Positions 1-7,179 of a stretch of DNA of 12,710 nucleotides are shown piece by piece (position 1 is the first letter of the stretch; the number at the start of each line of letters is the position of its first letter). The position numbers and the translations under genes are program-made. The DNA lies in NCBI RefSeq assembly GCF_001949145.1, contig NW_019091618.1, forward strand, positions 5,054 through 17,763, written 5' to 3'. This stretch comes from Acanthaster planci (Eukaryota; Echinodermata; Asteroidea; Valvatida; Acanthasteridae). The notes under the pieces are model-generated. The model worked only from the letters and a program-made list of their open reading frames with translations, had not been told where the DNA came from and made no database searches.

Positions 1-31
1 TTTTGGCAGGTCCTATGCAACCCATTTGATG

Positions 32-101
32 GGCGACGCACGACGGGCGACCACGACGGACGACGCACGACGGACGACGCACGACGGGCGACGCACGACG
101 G
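32..101. repeat. 14-bp GC-rich minisatellite
   Basis: About five consecutive copies of a unit close to GCGACGCACGACGG; the second copy lacks one base and copies differ mainly G/A at the first position. Isolated relatives (GACGGACGACGGGCGACGG) recur at about 161-181. The block is far more CpG-rich than the surrounding AT-rich sequence. The open frames crossing it are by-products of the repeat, with low-complexity Arg/Asp/Thr/Ala products, and are not called as genes. Confidence 0.9.
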
Positions 102-322
102 AAAATGGCATGTTTGGAACTGGCAATTGGCAGAATTTGGACGCAACAAAAAGCAAAATGCGACGGACGACGGGCGACGGCAGATATGGAATTCCATATA
201 ATGGACTCTTCAAGCGTTGAGCATTTTCAGAGTTCGCTGCACAATGCTTCTCGTTTTCGCAATTTCCGCATGATTTTTGGAACCTTTCGCACCGCTTTCG
301 CAAAATTTGTGGACCCCCAACC
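102..322. other. no gene seen; spacer between two short arrays
   Basis: Apart from the scattered CGACGG copies near 161-181, I see no gene or further repeat. Frames on both strands are short and continue out of the minisatellite. Confidence 0.5.
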
Positions 323-390
323 AACTCGGACCCAAGACTAACTCGGACCTACGACCAATTCGGACCCACCCTGAGTCAACTCGGACCCAA
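323..390. repeat. left array of AACTCGGACCC units (17-bp phase)
   Basis: AACTCGGA-type cores begin at 323, 340, 357 and 378, so three are exactly 17 bp apart and the fourth is 21 bp on. The unit is close to AACTCGGACCCANNNNN. The same unit occurs in reverse complement at 1927-2046, so the two arrays form an inverted pair around about 1.5 kb. Confidence 0.85.
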
Positions 391-589
391 CCCCAGGAGC
401 GTGATTAACTTTTTGGAAATTTTTATTTTGTCCACTTTTACATTTTAGCATTTGGTAAATGACACTTTTACTGCATGCTGCAAAGATGTAACGTCCTCTC
501 TACACGTGATGCAGGGAAACAGTGGCACAGACTTCCCAGAACTTCTCCGTTTTCGAGTTTGAACAGGCATGGTGGTTAAAAACCGTACA
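391..589. other. no gene seen; left inner flank of tandem block
   Basis: AT-rich single-copy-looking sequence between the left short array and the 203-bp tandem block. No frame or splice pair worth calling was found. Confidence 0.4.
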
Positions 590-1203
590 GGACTAGATTT
601 GATATCAGTGATGTCTTGGAACAAGTCACGGTGATGAGTAACCGACGAGCGTCGTATTTTTATGGAGGCACATTTCCTTTAATGTCTTATTTGCCGCTTG
701 TAATCTGGAATCTTTATCAGGCATTAGCTTCCGAGGTACCGGCGTGATTGACCAGAAAGACTGATTTTGTCACCTTCCATTCTTGAAACCCTATGATCGG
801 ACTAGATTTGATATTAGTGATGTCTTGGAACAAGTTATAAGTAACCGACGAGCGTCGTATTTTTATGGAGGCACATTTCCTTTGATGCTTAATTGCCACT
901 TGTAATCTGGAATCTTTATCAGGTATTAGCTTCCGAGGTACCGGCGTGATTAACCATAAAGACTGATTTTGTCACCTTCCATTCTTGAAACCCTATGATC
1001 GGACTAGATTTGATATTAGTGATGTCTTGGAACAAGTTATAAGTAACCGACGAGCGTCGTATTTTTATGGAGGCACATTTCCTTTGATGTCTTAATTGCC
1101 ACTTGTAATCTGGAATCTTTATCAGGTATTAGCTTCCGAGGTACCGGCGTGATTGACCAGAAAGACTGATTTTGTCACCTTCCATTCTTGAAACCCTATG
1201 ATC
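590..1203. repeat. three tandem copies of a ~203-bp unit
   Basis: The phrase GGACTAGATTTGATAT starts copies at 590, 799 and 1001, giving units of about 209, 202 and 203 bp; the last ends at the ATGATCGG around 1197-1205. Copies 2 and 3 are nearly identical. Copy 1 is more diverged, with a few extra bases near 626-640 (CACGGTGATGAG where the others have TATAAG). Every unit contains CGACGAGCGTCG, an imperfect palindrome, and GAGGTACCGGCGTGATT. No unit-length frame is kept open between copies, so this is non-coding satellite-like DNA or the core of a transposon. The near-identity of copies 2 and 3 implies recent duplication or conversion. Confidence 0.95.
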
Positions 1204-1926
1204 GGGGAGTGGGAGCTTGGGACAACCAATGGGAGCAGCTTTTGGAGTGTGATTGACAGTACCAAATCATTGACACCCTTTCTCCTAGGTTTTTTTGGCA
1301 CCCCAGATCACCAGAAGAAATCGAATGAACTTTCACCAAACAGCCCCCCAAATTTTTGTTGCAATAAAAAGCCACAGAAAGGCCCTTCTGATGTACATAA
1401 CAGATGCTGCATGCGTACAACACATACTGCAAATATACATCAATGTCACGAACAATGACCTTTTATAATGTCTCATGCTGTTTCCCCCACCTCGCTTTTC
1501 AAATTTTTTTGGCCTGGCAAGTCTTACACCTCCACCTTGCCTCATCCCCACCCCCCGAATACCGGCAAAATTCAGGTAGATGGAGGAATTCATCCAGACA
1601 GGCCTAAACTGACTGTCCAAATAACGCAAATAGGTTGGCAATTTCGAACAACACAAATCAAATCATTTTAAAGTAAAAATGTGGAATATCTCCTATTGTC
1701 TTAAACTTTGAGACAATTTTGAAGCGTTGTATGTCTGCTCGCAAGCGCATCATTAATATTTTGTGATCCCACGTTTTTTTGTTTTTTTTTTTACAATAAG
1801 ACGGGCCATAATCACGAGGGATCATAGAATTATTTATATAAATCCCGAATTTGGGATCGATAGTTTCCGATTCAGAGTATTTCTTTCACAAAAAGTATTT
1901 GGTGTAGTGCAACCATAAGACTTAGT
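1204..1926. other. no supported gene; inner right part of repeat-bounded block
   Basis: This stretch holds a T-rich tract (about 1775-1793), a C-rich segment (about 1545-1557) and overlapping short frames on both strands up to 107 codons, none with domain-like character or convincing splice context. It lies inside the pair of inverted short arrays and may be part of the same composite element. No terminal repeat or transposase-like sequence was recognised. Confidence 0.45.
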
Positions 1927-2046
1927 GGGTCCGAGTTGACTCGAGGTAGATCTGAGTTGGCATGGGTCCGAGTTGGTTGTGGGTCCGAGATGGTCGTGGG
2001 TCAGAGTTAGTATTGGGTCCGAGTTGGCATGGGTCCGCGTTGACCT
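1927..2046. repeat. right array of GGGTCCGAGTTGG units (17-bp phase)
   Basis: GGGTCCGAGTT-type cores begin at 1927, 1964, 1981, 1998, 2015 and 2031, with a decayed copy near 1945. Spacing is 17 bp for most steps and 16 bp for the last. The unit is the reverse complement of the one at 323-390, giving an inverted arrangement. There are about seven copies here against four on the left. Confidence 0.9.
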
Positions 2047-2051
2047 GATCC

Positions 2052-2139
2052 CCAGGCAAACACTGTCTCAGTTCAAGGCAGAAATTAACAGACCCAGTCC
2101 CAACTTGTTTTTCTTGAACTGAGACTGTGTTGCCTGTGG
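2052..2139. repeat. imperfect 26-bp inverted repeat (stem-loop)
   Basis: The left arm at 2052-2077 (core ACTGTCTCAGTTCAAG) is matched in reverse complement by 2113-2139 (core CTTGAACTGAGACTGTG). The pairing is 13 uninterrupted base pairs, one mismatch, five pairs, a one-base bulge, then five more, with a loop of about 35 nt. The transcript would fold into a hairpin of pre-miRNA-like size, but the pair could equally be the ends of a very short inverted-repeat element. It begins six bases after the 17-bp array ends, which suggests it is structurally linked to that block. Confidence 0.75.
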
Positions 2140-2240
2140 GCCAAGCTACACAACGTGTGGTCTATTGCAAGTGTGCGATACTGCCATGCACATGTACTGT
2201 GCGCTATGTACATGTACACTGTACATTCAGCATTCTGGCA

Positions 2241-2302
2241 ATGACGTCATCCAATCAGCCTTGGAGCGTGAACGTCAAAAAGGGGATGTGTTGTGGGCGG
2301 GG
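2241..2302. promoter_or_regulatory. promoter-like cluster: CRE, CCAAT box, GC box
   Basis: Within 62 bp there is a perfect CRE palindrome TGACGTCA (2242-2249), CCAAT (2251-2255), a second AACGTCA half-site-like sequence (about 2271-2277) and a GC box GGGCGGGG (2295-2302). These are binding sites of CREB/ATF, NF-Y and Sp1-type factors, and their clustering is typical of a TATA-less animal promoter. The CCAAT and GC box favour transcription to the right, though such clusters can work both ways. The site lies just right of the repeat block and left of several plus-strand exon-like frames. Confidence 0.5.
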
Positions 2303-2447
2303 AAACGCAGGATCTTTTCATTCATCTGGGGTCACAATTAATGGGGAAAACATTAAATTTACGATCGATGTTTTTGAAATGGTTGCGTATCCATCGTTAG
2401 ATACTTCACGTGAAATAAATGCTTTCAATACCCCTTGTTTTTTGTAA
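2241..2447 (+). CDS. candidate first exon or spurious frame right of promoter
   Basis: The frame starts at ATG 2241, which overlaps the CRE, and stays open to TAA at 2445. It encodes about 68 residues, including a polar stretch SGVTINGENIKFTIDVFE from about 2327. An in-frame ATG also occurs at 2286. A possible donor CAC|GTGAAA lies near 2410. If the CRE/CCAAT/GC cluster is a promoter, translation from 2241 is unlikely and the start would lie downstream. No family is recognised, and similar lengths occur by chance. Confidence 0.15.
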   Translation: MTSSNQPWSVNVKKGMCCGRGNAGSFHSSGVTINGENIKFTIDVFEMVAYPSLDTSREINAFNTPCFL

Positions 2448-2649
2448 CATAGAAAGAACTGAATTTACTTCAGTAGGCCCTTCGCAAGGTAGTGCTGGAA
2501 GAAAAGCTGTACTGACAAGATTTGGACTTCTTGTACATGTACTTGAATGCATCGTAAACACAGCAGCTTTTGATTTGTTGTGCACTCTTGCACCAATGTG
2601 GTCATTTTATTCAGGGATTACTAGCAACAGGAATGTAAACTTGTCTTAA
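2419..2649 (+). CDS. candidate exon with a hydrophobic segment, unknown
   Basis: The frame is open for 76 codons from ATG 2419 to TAA 2647. A plausible acceptor (CCCTTGTTTTTTGTAACATAG) ends at 2450. The product has a Gly/Ser-rich start (SVGPSQGSAGRKA), then a hydrophobic helix-like stretch RFGLLVHVLECIVNTAAFDL that could be a membrane segment. A donor-like AAT|GTAAAC lies at about 2634. The frame includes a GTACATGTAC palindrome. I recognise no family with confidence. It could be an exon of a gene driven from 2241-2302, or noise. Confidence 0.22.
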   Translation: MLSIPLVFCNIERTEFTSVGPSQGSAGRKAVLTRFGLLVHVLECIVNTAAFDLLCTLAPMWSFYSGITSNRNVNLS

Positions 2650-2681
2650 ATATTGTATGCATTGGTGCTTCCCTCTTGAAG

Positions 2682-2765
2682 TACCTAGAGTTCCATGAGC
2701 TACTGTTTAACGCACCTGCATCGGTCATGAGGCAGTGTATGCCTGTTTTGCATGTTTCAATCTAA
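2682..2765 (+). CDS. candidate short (terminal?) exon, unknown
   Basis: A pyrimidine-rich acceptor (GCTTCCCTCTTGAAG) ends at 2681. The following frame is open for 27 codons to TAA 2763 and reads as a helix-like piece beginning YLEFHELLFNAPASVMRQ. AATAAA lies at 2873-2878, about 110 bases past the stop, so this could be a last exon of a compact plus-strand gene. No donor of good quality follows. The function is unknown and the length is within chance expectation. Confidence 0.2.
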   Translation, partial: YLEFHELLFNAPASVMRQCMPVLHVSI

Positions 2766-2934
2766 CACCTTCAAGGCCTATCCCCAACATGTACATGTAC
2801 CTATACAGCTTCATTACTACAGTATGAGCCTTATCAATCTTTGAGTTGACAAATATTCAAGTAAGTTGCCAAATAAAAAGACCTCAAAATTAGTTCAGGT
2901 ATCTGTGTTGCTTGATCATCTTTAACCTCTGTAG

Positions 2935-3021
2935 GATGTACTAGCTGTGTCCTCAATACAGGCCACTGACAATGCCAGAACAGCAACGGTATCAGATACA
3001 AAGTCCACCGTGGATGTACAA
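2935..3021 (+). CDS. candidate internal exon, 29 codons, phase 0-0, unknown
   Basis: A good acceptor (CATCTTTAACCTCTGTAG) ends at 2934 and a donor CAA|GTAAAG follows 3021. Between them the frame is open for exactly 29 codons, beginning DVLAVSSIQATDNARTATVS and ending STVDVQ: a Ser/Thr/Val-rich, beta-like stretch. The frame would otherwise stop at 3081. The exon's 3' third and donor are copied in the 55-bp duplication that follows, so the donor is present twice in slightly altered form (GTTAAG in the second copy). The opposite strand is open here as well, which weakens the call. The protein is not recognised. Confidence 0.3.
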
Positions 3022-3093
3022 GTAAAGTTCAACAAACTAAACAGTATCAGATACAAAGTCCACCGTGGATGTACAAGTTAAGTTCAACAAACT
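2989..3093. repeat. tandem duplication, 50-bp copies at 55-bp period
   Basis: The 50-bp segment at 2989-3038 recurs at 3044-3093 with one substitution (A at 3024, T at 3079). The two are separated by 5 bp. The segment begins GTATCAGATACAAAGTCC and ends GTTCAACAAACT. The near-identity implies a recent event. It duplicates the end of the candidate exon at 2935-3021 and abuts the minus-strand poly(A) signal. Confidence 0.95.
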
Positions 3094-3098
3094 TTATT
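3093..3098 (-). terminator. poly(A) signal AATAAA for minus-strand transcript
   Basis: TTTATT on the plus strand reads AATAAA on the minus strand. It is the only exact AATAAA I found on the minus strand between the stop codon at 5180 and this point. It would end a 3' UTR of roughly 2.1 kb. An ATTAAA variant lies near 3381. Confidence 0.4.
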
Positions 3099-5179
3099 AA
3101 CAAACCATATGCAACTAACAAAATATACTCGTATTTTTTGTAGTCAAGGTGATAGAAAATGGACGGCAGATCAAATTAGTAGTTTTTTACACATTACACT
3201 CACGGCAATATATCTGTATTGTACATAAACAACCTTAAAAGAAGTCCATCAAACCAATCCATTCATACCTACAAAACAGGGAAAAATAAACATCTTTGCA
3301 ACAAATATATTTATAAGATTAATTTTACAGTAACTTCAAATACATTTGAATACAGTGTGACCATGAACAATATACAGTAACTTTTAATTGTGAATGTCGA
3401 ATAATTATTGGTCTTTGAACGGGCAAACTTCCTACAGACTTCCTTACTAAAGCAAATGTCACCACATAGCCGCTAGTGACAACAGTAAACTGAACTGACT
3501 TGCAATCAAAAATCACTAGAGCTATTCACAATTGTGTGCTAGAAAATCCAATAGCCAAGGGCCTCAGGTTACCACAGATGAGGTCAAATACCTGTGATAC
3601 TAGTAATGCCCGTCATACACACACTCATATATACATGTATATATCCCAAAAGGGAATGCAATTCAAACAAGTGAAAATCAGATCAAGTGGAATGAAGAAG
3701 TTAAATTTGAATAGAATCTGGTACACTGAGTTCTTTGTACTTATGCAAACCTAACAATTTGAATTCTCCATACTAAAGACACTGGAGTTATACCTTGTGA
3801 TTCGGCGCAAGCTTCTGCTTTATAGTTACATGAGAGATGCCTTGCCACAATACACTGTTTACGATGGATAAGAACGGCACAAAGGAACCAGTCCATTCCA
3901 GAGATGGTGGTCAGGCAAAAGCTTGCCTCGAATCACAAAAAATACCTCTGCTACAGCTTAACACTGAATACCTACACTGAATAGACATGGACTTTTTCCT
4001 AATCCACGTGTACTTGTTCTTTTTCAACTCATTTCCAAATTTAGGCCATTTTCAAGTCTCCTATCAATAACACTCCATGGCAATATTTATACAAAGAATA
4101 AGCATGTGGGAGAGGGTATACATTGTATAATATTCAGTTTGTACATATAAGTGGCTTCGTCATACATGTTGATGCACTGGTCACTCATTGCAGGCTCTAA
4201 TTGGACCAACACTGAAGTTGGGTGTTACCTTCCAGTTCCATGGGTAACTCTACGTGCAGTTGTCGTGGTTTAAACTGAAATATCAAACTTACGAACCAGA
4301 TATGGACCAAATGGATTTAGTGGAGAGCAATTTCACATGTATAACAATCATGTGGGATTAACTTGGACACTACACAATGTGAGGCAAAAATATACACACG
4401 ATGTGAACATGCTAAACAAAAGGCACAGGAACTTGAGACAGTGTGGCTAGCGTTGTGGGGGATTAACATACTATTCTTCAAGATGTTAGATTGGTTGTTT
4501 TCCCTAAATTGTGTAAAAGCCACTTTTTTCCAAGTCAGTATTTGAGAAGTTACTTCAACAATATCAAGCCAAACATGAGTACTGTCAAACCACATATTGC
4601 CCAATTCAACAGTTCATGCCCCCTCCTGAGGGGAAATGTAAAAACAATTACAATCTAATATCATACTTTGTATTCTATGCAGTTAGTCACACAGCATTCA
4701 TTTGCTTGCTCTAGGAAGTGCCAACATAGAAAGAGCTATCCACTGTGTATTTTGCACACAGCATTGGTAAACCTTTTTGGGGTTGACAAGAAGAATAATT
4801 GCACATGGAAGTTGCAATAAAGTCAGACATTCAAATACTTCACTCTAACAGAGCTGAATTCTCCAATTTCAATATGATTTTCCCCTGACACTTGAGGGTT
4901 AGAGTTAAAAACATGTACATAGAACTAGAATATGCTTGTAACAAAAGGGTTTTTAGTACCGGCATATTGTCTTTGGAAATACTAATTCAACTCTTGATAA
5001 CAATTTCAGTAAAGGACCCGAAATGAAAAATCATGATATAAAGACTTAAACTATTCAATCCGTGTAATATATAAAAACAGCAACTTTGAATGTCTTTTCA
5101 TTTTGGAATGCAGATATTTGCAGTACATGTACTGCAATCCCATGTATTCTTGTGACTGGAACCATGAAGCACTTACAAT
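3099..5179 (-). other. probable long 3' UTR or downstream intergenic DNA
   Basis: About 2.1 kb of AT-rich sequence without a convincing exon on either strand. The largest open frame (4317-4604, minus, 95 codons) is Cys/His/Ser-rich with no splice context and looks random. It follows the stop of the minus-strand coding exon and ends at a poly(A) signal, so a 3' UTR is the simplest reading. A GTAAGT donor-like sequence lies just after the stop (5172-5176 on the plus strand as CTTAC), so an intron within the 3' UTR is also possible. Small features include a CA/TA-rich run near 3616-3645. Confidence 0.35.
5118..5137. repeat. perfect 20-bp palindrome
   Basis: TTGCAGTACATGTACTGCAA equals its own reverse complement. 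It is the longest perfect palindrome I found of the GTACATGTAC type that recurs throughout the window. It lies about 40 bp beyond the stop codon of the minus-strand gene, hence in its presumed 3' UTR. Confidence 0.9.
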
Positions 5180-5317
5180 TTAGGAATAAGTTAAGAGTCT
5201 AGTAGCTGAAAGCAGCTGATACACAGCATCTACAAAGCGGAAGTCAGTGTTGCCCATTCTATCCATTCCTTCTTCAGTAGACAACTCACAAACCATGTGA
5301 TACAAGTCAGCATGGAA
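5180..5317 (-). CDS. terminal coding exon of an unrecognised protein
   Basis: On the minus strand an acceptor CTTTAG ends at 5318 and a frame runs 45 codons from TTC to TAA (5180-5182). The product starts FHADLYHMVCELSTEEGMDR and ends FRFVDAVYQLLSATRLLTYS: charged, amphipathic and helix-like, with composition typical of real protein. It joins in phase 0 to the exon at 5806-5907. The segment RFVDAVYQLL resembles RFIDAVYKLL, which I recall from the N-terminal region of the centrosomal protein CEP44, but the residues around it do not fit and the position (extreme C-terminus) differs, so I do not name it. An alternative frame of this exon is open for 28 codons, rich in Trp and Cys, and less credible. 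Confidence 0.6.
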   Translation of the reverse strand, partial: FHADLYHMVCELSTEEGMDRMGNTDFRFVDAVYQLLSATRLLTYS

Positions 5318-5805
5318 CTAAAGGACAAGCACAAATCAAACTGGTGAGACAAACGGAATCACAGACCTATCTGAAATGTTTCAATATGAGTGAATCTCAT
5401 CACTTTCTTGAAAGCCAACTTTATCAGCTTAAGGACAGGCAATTACCCCAAATCCCATTGTAATATTTCAACCTAGAGCCTTCATTTGGACAATGTGCCA
5501 TGTGAAACTTCAACACGTAATCTTAAATGACAAAATCTACATGATTTTTCCATGGAGTGTTTTTCTTCTTGTAGTGCCGTGTAATTTCTTTCACAGCAGT
5601 GAATTTATGGCTGATGGACAGTTTTGACATCATTTTCTTTTAGAGTTTACGTTGATTCAAACGTTACCTTCAGTGAGAGAAGCAAGGAATACAACCAGAG
5701 AAGAACACAATTTGTAGTGGTAACAATGGTGAATCAGACCAACCAGTGATTCGTACAGGCAATTCTAAATACCACTTTGATTTCATAAATGTCATGTGCA
5801 CCTAC
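5318..5805 (-). other. intron of the minus-strand gene
   Basis: Bounded by a strong donor (CAG|GTAGGT in minus sense, ending exon 5806-5907) and an acceptor TTTAG before 5317. Its length of 488 bp is ordinary for an invertebrate intron. Nothing else is seen inside. Confidence 0.55.
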
Positions 5806-5907
5806 CTGTGATCCATCTGCATAGTCTTCAGAGAATTCCTCATCATATTCAGAGACTCGTAGCTTCATTGTTCGCTGTTTGCTTACCATCAACAAAGACC
5901 ACTCGTC
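5806..5907 (-). CDS. penultimate coding exon of the same unrecognised protein
   Basis: On the minus strand, acceptor GTCTTGATCACAG ends at 5908, then 34 codons are open up to a consensus donor CAG|GTAGGT. The product begins DEWSLLMVSKQRTMKLRVSE and ends in an acidic stretch YDEEFSEDYADGSQ. Both ends are phase 0 and it joins the 5180-5317 exon without a break, giving a 79-residue C-terminus: basic, then acidic, then helical. An in-frame TGA just upstream of the acceptor confirms that this frame would need splicing. A competing exon in another frame (5887-6031) overlaps it; only one is likely to be right, or the two are alternatives. Confidence 0.55.
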
Positions 5908-6031
5908 CTGTGATCAAGACAGCACACCAAGAATTCACGTAAATGACATTCAAGGTATCCCCTGCTAGATACTCAAACTCAAGCACCACAGTGATACAAT
6001 GGAAATGACGTTCATTTCCCACCTGACTGAT
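5887..6031 (-). CDS. alternative exon model overlapping the 5806-5907 exon
   Basis: A minus-strand frame open for about 48 codons ends at a strong donor GATG|GTAAGC (5881-5886 on the plus strand as GCTTAC). A possible but pyrimidine-poor acceptor lies at 6032-6033. The product is beta-like and hydrophobic, with HCITVVLEFEYLAGDTLNVI and then CAVLITGRVVFVDG. It would end in phase 1, which does not join the 5180-5317 frame. It therefore competes with the 5806-5907 model, or marks a different transcript. Confidence 0.22.
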
Positions 6032-6846
6032 CTGCATTCATGTATATATACTTTAAATGCTTCACTCCAAACATCTGAAACAAGTAGAACACAAGATCCT
6101 GAATTTGTTTTTTATTATGAAATGACAGCATTATTTTATAATATTGTTTCTAGTACTTGTGACCTACAATGGGCACATTAAGACAGAGTAAGAAGGAAAC
6201 TCATGAGGACAGCAACCAAAATATAATTAAACCGATAGGAAACAAAAACTATTGAAACAGTGGAATAGCAGAAACATGTGGAGCTACAGAAGCTTAAACC
6301 CAACAGCCTCTGTTTTTGCACTTGTATGTCTCCACATCAAACATAGGCTTATGTTTAAAACTTGTTATTGACACTACCAAGAAACTTCATGGAACCCATC
6401 TGGGAGAAATTTACAAGGAATGCATGTGTGTGAACCAAAGGAGAAGTTCACGGCACAAAATGTGATTTGAACATTGGAATTTTGAGGTCAATTGTGGAAG
6501 TTTTCCATTCTCATTTTTGTTTAATTGGCATAAATCTGTATTAAAATCACTCAAAAACTTCTGAACAAGCACATCCCTGTTTAAATTGTGAGCACTTAAT
6601 GCAACTCAGATCACACAACAAACAAAGAATGAGAGTCAGTCTTCCAATCAAAGGGCATAATAAATAGTTTAAAATGTATACCGTACAGCTAGATGGAAAT
6701 ATTGAACCTTAGAAATCATGAAACACCATATGTATTGACAGATTCTGTTGACAAATTCAGTACTGTTCAGGTTAAATTCTGCTGCTAGATGTAGAACGCT
6801 TTATGGCTCCAGTTTCAAAAGAAATTTGATAGGGTGCATATTGTAA
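5908..6846. other. intron or intergenic; no supported gene
   Basis: Apart from the alternative exon above, I see only short frames. One minus-strand frame near 6365-6490 (beginning after a TGA, ending beside a TTG|GTAGTG donor, Cys-rich with CAVNFSFGSHTCIPCKF) might be an exon but its acceptor is poor. A good minus-strand acceptor (GTTCTACTTGTTTCAG, about 6074-6090) precedes a 19-codon frame starting with Met. Confidence 0.35.
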
Positions 6847-6930
6847 GTCTGACGCCTCATAGGTCCTAGGCCTCAAAAGTCTGAATTTTCAGACTTATGA
6901 GGCGTCGGAATAATGAGGTGTCGGATTTAT
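6847..6930. repeat. palindromic array 1 of 17-bp ACTTATGAGGCGTCGGA units
   Basis: The centre is AAGTCTGAATTTTCAGACTT (6877-6896), nearly self-complementary. Leftward are units in the TCCGACGCCTCATAAGT sense and rightward in the opposite sense, two on each side; the 38-bp arms align over their whole length with scattered mismatches. The 17-bp phase matches the array pair at 323-390/1927-2046. Confidence 0.88.
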
Positions 6931-6948
6931 GGGCAATTTTTTTTTTCA

Positions 6949-7038
6949 GCCTCATAGTTCTGACGCCTCAAAGGTCCGACGCCTCATATATCCGACATCG
7001 GACCAACGAGGTGTCGGACTTAATATGAGGCGTCAGTG
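6949..7038. repeat. palindromic array 2 of the same 17-bp unit
   Basis: The left half carries GCCTCATAGTTCTGAC, GCCTCAAAGGTCCGAC and GCCTCATATATCCGAC. After the centre TCCGACATCGGA (6991-7002), units in the reverse sense follow (ACGAGGTGTCGGACTTA, ATGAGGCGTCAG). The right half appears shortened, as non-repeat sequence starts at about 7039. Confidence 0.88.
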
Positions 7039-7179
7039 CGATTGACTTTGAAACACGGAGGAGTGCAGGCCTGCAGAACGCAACCCTGCATGTCATAAAT
7101 AATACACCATATTTGACACCGGGAACCAGTCTTGTTCCTAGTGCTGTCATCATGCGCTCGTAACGAGCGTCAAATCAAA
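7039..7179. other. unique spacer between 17-bp arrays, with a 15-bp inverted repeat
   Basis: About 140 bp of ordinary sequence splits the second and third arrays. It ends with CGCTCGTAACGAGCG (7155-7169), a 7-bp perfect inverted repeat around one base. A minus-strand 61-codon frame (6968-7153) starts here but runs into the arrays, so it is not called as a gene. The CGAGCGTC at its edge resembles CGACGAGCGTCG in the 203-bp tandem unit, which may be coincidence. Confidence 0.5.

Noticed and set aside
13-341. Frames of 64-103 codons crossing the GACG minisatellite
   Set aside because: Low-complexity products created by the 14-bp repeat being open in several frames; no splice or start context.
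323-390. CRISPR-like array (short repeats with regular spacing)
   Set aside because: Units are 17 bp with degenerate 5-6-bp gaps and an inverted partner, not 25-40-bp repeats with unique spacers; the setting is a eukaryotic genome.
717-899. 60-codon minus-strand frame in the tandem repeat
   Set aside because: It spans a junction between repeat copies and is not kept open in the other copies.
1196-1671. Overlapping frames on both strands, up to 107 codons
   Set aside because: Four mutually overlapping frames, Pro/His/Cys-rich composition and no recognisable domain; expected from chance in a C- and T-rich segment.
4317-4604. 95-codon minus-strand frame as an exon
   Set aside because: Cys/Ser/His-rich composition, no splice signals of quality, and it lies in the presumed 3' UTR.
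5180-5317. Naming the minus-strand gene CEP44
   Set aside because: Only about ten residues match my recollection, the flanking residues do not, and the match would be at the wrong end of the protein.
6968-7153. 61-codon minus-strand frame between palindromic arrays
   Set aside because: Runs from the spacer into the 17-bp array; the end of the product is repeat-derived.
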